In this document: positions 16,491 through 24,282 of the stretch, piece by piece
Position numbering within the stretch: the stretch's first letter is position 1
Layout: each line of letters opens with the position of its first letter
Assembly (NCBI GenBank): GCA_963774935.1
Contig: CAVZGO010000013.1
Location: 1 to 64,000 of the forward strand
DNA from: CAVZGO01 sp963774935
Lineage (GTDB): Bacteria > Chloroflexota > Anaerolineae > Anaerolineales > UBA4823
Reading direction: 5' to 3'
Length of the DNA stretch: 64,000 nucleotides
Notes under the pieces: generated by a model
Database searches by the model: none
What the model saw: the letters and a program-made list of their open reading frames with translations, nothing else
What the model was told of the DNA's origin: nothing
Program-made: the position numbers and the translations under genes

Positions 16491-17443
16491 TCAGCGAAGA
16501 ACCTATTTATGATGTGGCGCATCTGGCGCACGTGGAATTGCTGACCCCCACTCTGGAAGAGAGCAGAAAATTTTTTGTGAACATAATGGGAATGGTGGAA
16601 AGCGGTCGCGAGAGTGATTCGGTTTACCTGCGCGGCTGGGATGATTATGAACACCACTCTCTGCAATTGACCGCGGCAGCACAGCCCGGCATTGGTCACT
16701 ACGCCCTGCGCGCCTCCAGCCCGCAAGCACTGCAGCGCCGGGTAACTGTGCTGGAAAATACCGGATTTGGGCTGGGCTGGAACGATCACAATGTTGGACA
16801 TGGTCCTGCGTACTGTTTCACCGATCCAGACGGGCACAAGATGGAAATCTATTACGAAACGGAGTGGTACAAAGCGCCAGAACACCTGCGCCCGGCGCTC
16901 AGAAACCAAGCATCGCGCTTCCCGGATAAAGGCATCGGCTTGCGGCGGATTGACCATATCAACCTGCTGGCAAAGGATGTGCGCGCCAACCGGATTTTTA
17001 TGCAGCGAGCCCTCGGTGCCCGCATGACCGAACAGGTGATTTTTGATGACGGCTCCGAAAAGGCTTCCTGGGTAACCTTTACTAACAAAACATATGATGT
17101 GGCGATATCCGAAGACTGGACAGGGGCGCAGGGGCGGCTGCACCACATCACCTACGCGGTCGACAGCCGCGAGGCAATCCTGCGCGCCGCAGATATCTGT
17201 TTGGAATACGGTGTGTTTATGGAAACTGGCCCGCATAAGCACGCCATTCAGCAGACCTTTTTTCTGTATGTGTACGAGCCGGGCGGCAACCGATTCGAGA
17301 TTGCCAACGCCGGAGCGCGTCTGATCCTCGCGCCAGACTGGCAGCCGATTGTCTGGAGCGAAGCCGAGCGCAAGAAAGGTCAGGCGTGGGGACTGCCCAC
17401 CATTCCGTCGTTTCATACGCACGGCACACCACCCGTGGAGTAA
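16487..17443 (+). CDS. Extradiol ring-cleavage dioxygenase (VOC type I)
   Basis: A 318-residue two-domain vicinal-oxygen-chelate protein resembling catechol 2,3- and homoprotocatechuate 2,3-dioxygenases. Probable Fe(II) ligands are His157 (IDHINLL), His219/220 (LHHITYA) and Glu271 (NRFEIAN), with spacing close to characterised enzymes. The segment from His252 through LYVYEPGGNRFE nearly fits the extradiol signature. It needs O2 and opens a catecholic ring next to the hydroxyls. Flanking galB-, aldolase- and tautomerase-like genes make a meta-cleavage route likely. The usual partner of GalB is a different dioxygenase type (LigB-like), so the exact ring substrate is open. Confidence 0.85.
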   Translation: MISEEPIYDVAHLAHVELLTPTLEESRKFFVNIMGMVESGRESDSVYLRGWDDYEHHSLQLTAAAQPGIGHYALRASSPQALQRRVTVLENTGFGLGWNDHNVGHGPAYCFTDPDGHKMEIYYETEWYKAPEHLRPALRNQASRFPDKGIGLRRIDHINLLAKDVRANRIFMQRALGARMTEQVIFDDGSEKASWVTFTNKTYDVAISEDWTGAQGRLHHITYAVDSREAILRAADICLEYGVFMETGPHKHAIQQTFFLYVYEPGGNRFEIANAGARLILAPDWQPIVWSEAERKKGQAWGLPTIPSFHTHGTPPVE

Positions 17444-17448
17444 AGCCT

Positions 17449-17823
17449 ATGCCACATTTGACGCTTGAATACAGCGACAATCTTGAGTTCGACGTCCAGC
17501 CGCTGCTGGCACACCTGCACACCGAGCTGGTTGCGACCGGTGCAATTAACCTGAAAGGCATCAAAAGCCGTGCCATCAAGCACAACCAGTACCGCATCGC
17601 CGACGGTGACCCGGCATACGCGTTTGTGCACGTCAACCTGCTGATCCGCGAAGGCCGCCCGGTAGAAGTCCAGAAGGAGGCTGCCCAGCGCGTCATGGCG
17701 GTATTGAAAGAAGCTTTTGGAGTGCGCTTCGAAAACAGTTATTTGTCGCTCTCAGTCGATATCAAGGAGATGCGGGAAGGCATCGCGCAGACTCTGCATA
17801 ATATCCCTGATCGAGGCATATGA
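17449..17823 (+). CDS. 5-carboxymethyl-2-hydroxymuconate isomerase-like tautomerase
   Basis: A 124-residue protein of the CHMI branch of the tautomerase superfamily. Translation from ATG 17449 leaves Pro2 as the N-terminal catalytic proline, which fixes the start; the longer open frame from 17386 would bury it. N-terminal PHLTLEYSDN and the later HVNLLIREGR are typical. CHMI isomerises ring-cleavage products in homoprotocatechuate degradation. It lies 5 bases after the dioxygenase gene and overlaps the next gene by 4. Confidence 0.85.
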   Translation: MPHLTLEYSDNLEFDVQPLLAHLHTELVATGAINLKGIKSRAIKHNQYRIADGDPAYAFVHVNLLIREGRPVEVQKEAAQRVMAVLKEAFGVRFENSYLSLSVDIKEMREGIAQTLHNIPDRGI

Positions 17824-18440
17824 TTATGAATGATCTATCCGCAGATAAACTCGCCATCCTTGAGGTGGTGGAAAATTGGGTGCTCTATCGAGATGCCGGC
17901 GATTGGGAGCGCTTTGCGACCGTCTGGCACACAGATGGCTGGATGACTGCAACCTGGTTCCAGGGCACGGCGGTGGATTTTATCGCTGCCAGCCGGGAGC
18001 TTTTTAATGCAGGCGGCAACATCCTGCATTTACTAGGCGGCTGGACCTGCGATATCTCAGGATCGCGAGCCATCTCGCAGGTCAAAATGACCATCCACCA
18101 GCGTGCCCCGTTGGATGGCGTTCTGGTGGATGTGGTCTGTACCGGGCGGTTTTACGACTTCCTGGAAAAACGGAATGGACAGTGGGGGATCGTGCGCAGG
18201 CAGCCGATCTATGAAAAAGACCGGCTCGATCCGGTCGACCCGTCTGCGGTTCTCAAATTAGACACGGACTTGCTCGCAAGTTTCCCCGAAGGCTACCGCC
18301 ACCTGGGCTATTTACAATCCAAGAATGGCTTTACCGTCAAAGCTGATTTGCCCGGTTTACGAGGCGCGGCGGTGGAAAGACTGTATGCCGAAGGCAAGGC
18401 ATGGCTGGCTGGGTCGGAACGACCGGGCGTGCCAGTCTAG
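17820..18440 (+). CDS. SnoaL/NTF2-like protein
   Basis: A 206-residue protein whose first 140 residues look like an NTF2-fold (SnoaL-like) domain: helical start, DAGDWERFATVWHTDGWM, then strands with RFYDFLEKRNGQWGIVRRQ. Members include ketosteroid-isomerase-like enzymes and small subunits of ring-hydroxylating oxygenases. No large oxygenase subunit lies nearby. ATG 17820 overlaps the tautomerase stop; ATG 17826 is an alternative. It ends the meta-cleavage operon. Role is probably in the same pathway but unassigned. Confidence 0.75.
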   Translation: MIMNDLSADKLAILEVVENWVLYRDAGDWERFATVWHTDGWMTATWFQGTAVDFIAASRELFNAGGNILHLLGGWTCDISGSRAISQVKMTIHQRAPLDGVLVDVVCTGRFYDFLEKRNGQWGIVRRQPIYEKDRLDPVDPSAVLKLDTDLLASFPEGYRHLGYLQSKNGFTVKADLPGLRGAAVERLYAEGKAWLAGSERPGVPV

Positions 18441-18503
18441 CTGCTATCCCTATAGATTACCATCATCAAAATTCGATCCCAGGACTGCTGACTGCCAGCC
18501 GGT

Positions 18504-19385
18504 TTATATTTTCACGGAGTGCTTCATAAAGTCCACGAAAATCCTGGCGGCTTCAGGAAGTTTTCGGTTTTTCAGGTATGCAAGAACGACGTTGCATTCG
18601 ATCTCTTCTTCCAAGGGAATAGCCAGGATATCAGGATGCTGGTGATATTCGTAAATTTTGACTGGCATTAAAGCCAGCCCAATATTCGTCCCTACCAGGC
18701 CAAAAACACTCACCTTGCGATGACTCGAATAGAAAATCGTGGGCTCAAATCCCGCCTTGCCACATTCATTCATGATCAATCTGTGCAGATCGGTAACTTT
18801 ATCAAAGACGATGAAATTATCTTTGGAAAGCTCTTTGAGCGATATGGAAGATCTGTTTGCATGCCGATTTAGTTTGGAGATCACCACCAGCAGCTTATCT
18901 TTGCATATTTCCAGGCATGTATATTGATCTTTGTTGAGAAAGTTGTGCCTCGTAAATGCCAGATCAAAGCGGTGTTCATCGAGGGCAGGCAAGATATTCA
19001 GACCATCGATTTCTTCTAAGCTCAAGTGCAGGTCAGGGTACATCTCTCGGAATTGGGCAATGGACGAGGTGATCCCATACTGAGTGAGAATGGGAATGGC
19101 AGCAATGGAGAAGGAGTCCATCGTGGTTTTATATCCATCCGTCTCAACCAGCATAAGCTTATATGCCGAATTAAGTTTATGCGCGTGCACCAAAAAAGCA
19201 TCTCCTGCCGGCGTCAGAGATACTTTACGCTTTGTTCTGTCAAAAAGGGGATATCCCAGCTCCTTCTCCAGCGCAATGACCACTTTTGAAAGGGAGGATT
19301 GGGAAATAAAGTGCTCATCGGCGGCTGCCGAGAAACTGCCTCTTTCCACAATGGAGAGGAAATATTGGATCTGTCGAATTTCCAT
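18504..19385 (-). CDS. LysR-family transcriptional regulator
   Basis: A 293-residue LTTR. The first 60 residues are a winged helix-turn-helix (MEIRQIQYFLSIVERGSFSA, then SQSSLSKVVIALEKELG), followed by a two-lobed effector domain. The start at 19385 gives the canonical N-terminus and is preceded by a GAGG-type site; a longer form from 19403 would overlap the putative operator. It diverges from the second binding-protein gene and converges on the meta-cleavage operon, so it probably responds to an aromatic inducer and controls the 19.5-24.3 kb operon, and perhaps the upstream one. Confidence 0.92.
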   Translation of the reverse strand: MEIRQIQYFLSIVERGSFSAAADEHFISQSSLSKVVIALEKELGYPLFDRTKRKVSLTPAGDAFLVHAHKLNSAYKLMLVETDGYKTTMDSFSIAAIPILTQYGITSSIAQFREMYPDLHLSLEEIDGLNILPALDEHRFDLAFTRHNFLNKDQYTCLEICKDKLLVVISKLNRHANRSSISLKELSKDNFIVFDKVTDLHRLIMNECGKAGFEPTIFYSSHRKVSVFGLVGTNIGLALMPVKIYEYHQHPDILAIPLEEEIECNVVLAYLKNRKLPEAARIFVDFMKHSVKI

Positions 19386-19401
19386 GCCTCTACCTCGAAT
19401 C

Positions 19402-19416
19402 ATTCCATTTTGGAAT
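19402..19416. promoter_or_regulatory. LTTR box ATTCC-N5-GGAAT
   Basis: A perfect palindrome with the T-N11-A core typical of LysR-type sites. It lies 17 bases upstream of the lysR start codon and 15 bases before the -35 of the divergent promoter at 19431. This position allows both autorepression and activation of the transporter operon. Confidence 0.6.
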
Positions 19417-19430
19417 AGATTTTATCATAC

Positions 19431-19459
19431 TTGAATTGCTCTTTCCAAACCAATGCTAT
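19431..19459 (+). promoter_or_regulatory. Promoter for the second transporter operon
   Basis: TTGAAT at 19431-19436 and TGCTAT at 19454-19459 have a 17-base spacer. It starts 65 bases before the binding-protein ATG and just downstream of the LTTR box, the usual arrangement for activation. Confidence 0.5.
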
Positions 19460-19523
19460 ATGCTAAGAATGACAATTCTCCAATATATTAAAATTAAGGA
19501 TCAAGAATAGGAAGGAGTCGATC

Positions 19524-20741
19524 ATGAAGAAACTGATATGCCTTGTTTTGGTTCTATCGTTTCTGTTGTTGGCTGGCTGTAACGCCACTTCAGAAGAAAC
19601 GAGCGCTCCAGAGACAACTGCTGCGCCAGAGGAAGCAGCTCCGCCTGAGCAAGCAGCTCCGCCTGAGCAAGCAGCCGCGCCGGGGGAAAAGCCGATCCTT
19701 GCTGTCAGCTTGCCGTCCCTGGATAATCCGCTGATGTTGGGATTCAAGGAAGCTTTTACCGGCGCCTTCGGTGCTGATTACGATGTGCAGGTAGCCAGCG
19801 CGGATGGCAATGCTATCACCCAGGCGAGCCAGGTGGAAAATTTCACCGAGATGAAGTCTAAGTTTTTGTTTGTCATGCCGGTGGAATCAACCAGCCTGGT
19901 GCCCAAGCTGAAAGCGGCACGCGAAGCAGGGGTGAGCGTCCTGGTGGCTGGTGGAGACCCGGGCGACTCTGCATCGTATGATGGCGTAATGATGATGAAC
20001 CAGTACCTTTCTGGTATGTACCAGGCATGGATGGCAAAGCAGTGGGTTGACCAGACTTATCCTGAAGCTGAAGACGGCTCAATTGAAACGGTAATTTTTG
20101 AGTCTACGCTCAACACTGAGGCAGCCAGCCGCTCAGCGGGTATGAAAATGATCACTGAGCCTTACCTGAAGAATGTGAATGGCGAATTCGTTGATGAGAC
20201 GGGAAATGTGGTCGATGAGGCGAATAAAATCGCCAATCCAGCTTACTCGCCGAAAGTCAATGTGGTACAGGTTGTGCAGGCTGAAATGTTCCAGGCAGGT
20301 CAGACTGCCATGCAGAATGCCCTGACCACCAATCCCAATGTGAAACTGGTCATGGCTTACGCTGGCGATGGCGGCATGGGCGCTTCGCAAGCTATCCTGG
20401 ATGAGTATGCCAAGGGAGAAGGTGTCAGCGCGATTGAAGACCTGAATAAAGTAGCGGTCTTTGGCGTTGGGATGATTGGTCCTGAAGGACAAGCTGTATT
20501 AGACTCTGCAACGAACAAGAGCGTTTTTCGGGGTACGATTCGCTTTGGTGGAGATCTGGTCGGCAGGACGATGGAATGGGCTGAAAAAATGCTTGGCGGC
20601 GAAATCCCCGGTGTCATCTTCGACCCGCTGGATGTTGTCACTGTCATCGGCGGGAAACTGATGGGGCTTCCAATTGAACAAAGCGAATATTTCGCTGTAC
20701 CAACTGGCGAACCAGTGGAAATTAAACTCGGCCCGCCATGA
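19524..20741 (+). CDS. Ribose-type substrate-binding lipoprotein
   Basis: A 405-residue secreted binding protein. The signal peptide ends LLLAGC, so Cys19 should carry lipid. A low-complexity tether follows with tandem PPEQAA units (about residues 39-52). The remaining 350 residues are a Peripla_BP_4 domain (LAVSLPSLDNPLMLGFKEAF). The RBS GGAAGGAG is 7 bases from the ATG. It heads an operon with a double ATPase, a permease and an esterase. Unlike the fused protein at 8189 it has only the sugar-type domain, so it is the simple counterpart in the duplicated module. The ligand is unknown. Confidence 0.9.
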   Translation: MKKLICLVLVLSFLLLAGCNATSEETSAPETTAAPEEAAPPEQAAPPEQAAAPGEKPILAVSLPSLDNPLMLGFKEAFTGAFGADYDVQVASADGNAITQASQVENFTEMKSKFLFVMPVESTSLVPKLKAAREAGVSVLVAGGDPGDSASYDGVMMMNQYLSGMYQAWMAKQWVDQTYPEAEDGSIETVIFESTLNTEAASRSAGMKMITEPYLKNVNGEFVDETGNVVDEANKIANPAYSPKVNVVQVVQAEMFQAGQTAMQNALTTNPNVKLVMAYAGDGGMGASQAILDEYAKGEGVSAIEDLNKVAVFGVGMIGPEGQAVLDSATNKSVFRGTIRFGGDLVGRTMEWAEKMLGGEIPGVIFDPLDVVTVIGGKLMGLPIEQSEYFAVPTGEPVEIKLGPP

Positions 20742-20783
20742 TCAATATGAACAGATCCTGACATTTACCTTTTGAACCAGCAG

Positions 20784-20812
20784 AGGGCCGGGGTGGGGGT
20801 TGCCCCGGCCCT
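20784..20812 (+). terminator. GC-rich intercistronic hairpin after the binding-protein gene
   Basis: AGGGCCGGGG (20784-20793) pairs perfectly with CCCCGGCCCT (20803-20812) around a 9-base loop. It sits between the binding-protein gene and the ATPase gene. No T tract follows. Such hairpins stabilise binding-protein mRNA and reduce downstream expression, adjusting the ratio of subunits. Confidence 0.6.
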
Positions 20813-20842
20813 GTCCAATCTCAGATGATGATGGAGCATTTC

Positions 20843-22321
20843 ATGCCGGAGCCGATCTTAACTGTTCAAAACATCACCAAAACCTATCCGGGCGTAGTTG
20901 CCCTGGACAATGTAACCATGATGTTCGAACAAGGAGAGATTCACGCCCTGCTGGGCGAAAATGGGGCGGGGAAATCCACCCTGATCAAGGTGATCTCAGG
21001 AGCGATCGAGCCTGATAGCGGCCAAATTATCATCGACGGCAAGGAATTTGCCCAGATGACGCCTCAACTGGCGAAAGAACTGGGTATTGAAGTGATTTAC
21101 CAGGAATTCAGCCTGGTTGAGTTGTTATCGGTCGCCCAGAACGTCTTCCTTGGAGAAAAAAGGGGGCTCCTGGTTGACCACAAGGCATTGGTCGAGCGAG
21201 CAAAAAACATCTTCGCTGAGATGAATGTAATTATCGACCCGGCGGTTCAGGTACGGGGATTAAGCCCTGCCAAAAAGCAGCTGGTCGAAATTGCCAAAGC
21301 CGTCTCACGCAATGCACGCATCCTGATCATGGATGAGCCAAGCGCCCCATTATCGACCTCGGAAGTGGAGGCGATGTTCGAGATCATCGGGAGGATGAAA
21401 GCAAGGGGGGTGACGATCATTTATATCTCGCACCGGATCGAAGAGCTGTTCCGCATCTCGGACCGGGTGAGCGTTATGCGCGATGGGCGGTATATTGATA
21501 CCCTCATCACCAGCCAAACCCATCGAAAAGAGCTGATCGCTCTGATGGTTGGAAGAGAATTGAAGGAATATTATCCAAAACGAGCGGCAGCGCCTTCTGA
21601 AGTCATCCTGGAAGTGAAAAATCTCAGCGGATATGGCGATGAAGATATCTCCTTTTCTGTTCGCAAGGGGGAGATACTGGGCGTGGCTGGACTGGTCGGT
21701 TCAGGCAGAACGGAGCTAGCCAGCATCCTGTACGGTGCAGTTCCAAAAGAGAGCGGGGAAACCTGGATCGAAGGAAAGAAAAGGGAAATCCATTCACCAG
21801 ACCAGGCAATTGAGTACGGCATGGGGTTGATTCCTGAGGACCGGAAAAACCATGGCTGCATCATCAACGCCAGCGTGGGTTTTAATATTTCCCTGTCGAC
21901 ATTTAACAAACAGGCTCGATATTTCATCGTAAATTCAAAGATTCATCAAGACACAGCTCATTATTACATCCGTAAATTTAGTATCAGAACTCCATCCATG
22001 GAACAAAGGGTCAGAAACCTTTCCGGTGGGAACCAGCAAAAAGTCATCCTGGCGAAAACACTGGCTGCCAATACGAACATCCTGATATTTGATGAACCCA
22101 CCCGAGGCATCGATGTCGGCTCCAAACAGGAGATCTACAACCTGATGGTAGACCTGATCAACCAGGGAAAAGCGATCATCATGATCTCTTCAGATATGGA
22201 AGAGCTGCTGGGAATGTCTGACAGGCTGATTGTGCTGTGTGAAGGGAAATTTATGGGCGAGGTTCCCAAAGCGGATTTCGACCAGCGATATGTCATTGAA
22301 CTGGCATCTGGCCATCATTAA
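20843..22321 (+). CDS. Ribose-type ABC transporter, double ATPase (second copy)
   Basis: A 492-residue RbsA-like tandem ATPase and paralog of the protein at 11701. It has Walker A GENGAGKST, LSPAKKQLVEIAKA, second-domain GLVGSGRTE, LSGGNQQKVILAKTL and IFDEPTRGIDVG. Three ATG codons occur at 20825-20833. ATG 20843 is chosen because GGAG at 20833-20836 lies 6 bases before it. It is followed 18 bases later by the permease. Confidence 0.92.
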   Translation: MPEPILTVQNITKTYPGVVALDNVTMMFEQGEIHALLGENGAGKSTLIKVISGAIEPDSGQIIIDGKEFAQMTPQLAKELGIEVIYQEFSLVELLSVAQNVFLGEKRGLLVDHKALVERAKNIFAEMNVIIDPAVQVRGLSPAKKQLVEIAKAVSRNARILIMDEPSAPLSTSEVEAMFEIIGRMKARGVTIIYISHRIEELFRISDRVSVMRDGRYIDTLITSQTHRKELIALMVGRELKEYYPKRAAAPSEVILEVKNLSGYGDEDISFSVRKGEILGVAGLVGSGRTELASILYGAVPKESGETWIEGKKREIHSPDQAIEYGMGLIPEDRKNHGCIINASVGFNISLSTFNKQARYFIVNSKIHQDTAHYYIRKFSIRTPSMEQRVRNLSGGNQQKVILAKTLAANTNILIFDEPTRGIDVGSKQEIYNLMVDLINQGKAIIMISSDMEELLGMSDRLIVLCEGKFMGEVPKADFDQRYVIELASGHH

Positions 22322-22339
22322 ATTAATTAGAGGACGATA

Positions 22340-23335
22340 ATGCCGAAAATCAACCTGGGCGGCTTGCGAAAATATACTGTAATGCTCATCCTGATTGCCC
22401 TGATGGTGCTGTTTTCGTTTTCCAGCCCATACTTTCTAACACTGCGCAACCTGACAAATATCGTCACCCAGAACACATACTTTATTATTGCCGCTATCGG
22501 CCTGTCGTTCGTGATGATTGGGGGTGGTATTGACCTTTCCATCGGGTATCAGATGTCGCTGGTGGGAGTGGTCACAGCCATGAGCATGGTTGAGTTTCAC
22601 CTGCCGGTCTGGCTTGCAGTTCTGATTGGGATCCTGTTGGGAACTTTCCTGGGTTTTTTCAATGGCACGATCGTCGCCAATATTAAAGTGTTCCCCTTGA
22701 TCGTGACGATTGCCACCAGTACAGTATTCCAGGGCATTTCTTACATGATTTCCCAGGCAAAGACCTTCCGAGGCTATCCAGAAGAGTTCTTGTGGCTTAC
22801 CCAAGGAAAACTCCTGGGAATCCCTGTAGATGTCTGGCTCACCTTGCTGGTGTTCCTATTCGCCAATTTTGTTTATCGCCGGAGCTCATTTGGCTGGAAT
22901 GTTCTGGCACTGGGCGGGAATGAGGAAGCCTCCAGGCTGGCGGGCATCCAGACTAAGAAAATGAAAATATCTGTCTACACCATCTGCGGTTTTTTCGTTG
23001 CCATTGCTACGATGGTGATGATCTCTAAGTCTAATACCACCAGCTCCATGTTCGGTCCAGGGATTGAGTTCACCTGCCTGACGGCAGCCATCCTGGGAGG
23101 AATCAGCTTTACGGGTGGTGAAGGAAATATGTTGGGCTTAGTCACCGGGGTTTTCATCCTCGCAGTGTTGGGGAACGGAATGCAACTGGCGGGCTGGGGA
23201 ACCTATGCCCAATATATCGTCAAAGGCATCATCCTGCTCGGCGCAGTCACCTTCGATGAGTATCAGAAAAATGCCCGGACAACGAAACGGCGTGTGAATG
23301 GCAAAATGGGCGACGTGGTCAAAACTGGGGACTAA
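22340..23335 (+). CDS. Ribose-type ABC permease (second copy)
   Basis: A 331-residue RbsC-family permease with GIDLSIGYQM and GGNEEASRLAGIQ, clearly paralogous to the permease at 13211. ATG 22340 follows AGAGGA. It completes the second sugar-type importer with the binding protein at 19524 and the ATPase at 20843. The esterase gene starts 20 bases downstream. Confidence 0.92.
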   Translation: MPKINLGGLRKYTVMLILIALMVLFSFSSPYFLTLRNLTNIVTQNTYFIIAAIGLSFVMIGGGIDLSIGYQMSLVGVVTAMSMVEFHLPVWLAVLIGILLGTFLGFFNGTIVANIKVFPLIVTIATSTVFQGISYMISQAKTFRGYPEEFLWLTQGKLLGIPVDVWLTLLVFLFANFVYRRSSFGWNVLALGGNEEASRLAGIQTKKMKISVYTICGFFVAIATMVMISKSNTTSSMFGPGIEFTCLTAAILGGISFTGGEGNMLGLVTGVFILAVLGNGMQLAGWGTYAQYIVKGIILLGAVTFDEYQKNARTTKRRVNGKMGDVVKTGD

Positions 23336-23355
23336 AATAAAAAACAGGAAAAGTC

Positions 23356-24258
23356 ATGAAACCAAACCATCATTTTAAACATGTAGATGAAGCTTCCATC
23401 CACTTACCCATCGTCGATGTAACTCACATCCGCCGGAAATGGCTGGACCTACCTTACGCCGACCGCTCCCCGGCACAGAAACTGGATATTTACCTCCCTG
23501 ACGAGGGCAAAGGTCCATTCCCGGTCATTCTGCATATCCATGGTGGTGGCTTCGCAATCGGAGACAAGCGCGATATTCATATCCTGGCGTATCTTAAAGG
23601 CTTGCAACACGGCTATGCGGTAGTCAGTGTCAACTATCGACTGAGCGGTGAGGCAATCTTCCCGGCCGGGTTGATGGATATCAAGGCGGCAATCCGCTGG
23701 CTGCGGGCAAATAGTGAGCAATACCAGCTTGATGGAAACCGGATTGCAGCTTGCGGCGGCTCGTCAGGTGGAAATTACGCGGCGATGATCTGTTTAACGG
23801 CTAAGGTGAGCGAATTTGATGATATCAGTCTTGGCAATATCGAGTATCCATGCAACGTCCAGGCTGCCGTGGACTGGTTTGGTCCGACGGATTTTTTGAA
23901 AATGGATGAACAGCTTGAAGGTAACGGATTTGGTCCTTCGGACCATGGCGAAGCGGATTCTCCCGAGTCGCGATATTTGGGAGCAAAGATATCTGATGTG
24001 CCACTAAAAGTTGAGCTTGCGAATCCGATGACGTATGTGCATGAACAAATGCCTCCCATTTTGATCCAGCATGGACGCCTGGATACGATGGTACCGATCC
24101 AGCAATCGATCATGTTCGTAGAAAAGCTGGAAAAATATGTCAGTCCCGACCTGTTTGAGTTTGATATTATCGAAGGCGCGGGTCACGGCGATCCCATGTT
24201 TGAAACCGAAGAAAATTTGAAGCGTGTGTTTTTATTCCTGGACAAACACCTGAAATAA
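23356..24258 (+). CDS. Alpha/beta-hydrolase esterase (second copy)
   Basis: A 300-residue paralog of the esterase at 14214, sharing LPYADRSPAQKLDIYLPD near the N-terminus. Catalytic elements are HIHGGGFAIG, the nucleophile elbow GGSSGGNYA (Ser about 138), GRLDTMVP (Asp) and EGAGHGDPMF (His). Both esterases directly follow a ribose-type permease, which argues that the imported ligands are esters. Sequence alone does not separate feruloyl-, acetyl- and other carboxylesterases. Confidence 0.88.
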   Translation: MKPNHHFKHVDEASIHLPIVDVTHIRRKWLDLPYADRSPAQKLDIYLPDEGKGPFPVILHIHGGGFAIGDKRDIHILAYLKGLQHGYAVVSVNYRLSGEAIFPAGLMDIKAAIRWLRANSEQYQLDGNRIAACGGSSGGNYAAMICLTAKVSEFDDISLGNIEYPCNVQAAVDWFGPTDFLKMDEQLEGNGFGPSDHGEADSPESRYLGAKISDVPLKVELANPMTYVHEQMPPILIQHGRLDTMVPIQQSIMFVEKLEKYVSPDLFEFDIIEGAGHGDPMFETEENLKRVFLFLDKHLK

Positions 24259-24282
24259 TTCATACTCAGAATCCACAACACA

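Noticed and set aside
17386..17448. Longer N-terminus for the CHMI-like tautomerase
   Set aside because: It would place about 21 residues before the catalytic proline, which must be N-terminal; ATG 17449 gives Pro2.
19640..19680. Tandem PPEQAA repeat in the binding protein as a functional motif
   Set aside because: It is a short low-complexity tether after the lipobox, common in lipoproteins, and needs no special explanation.
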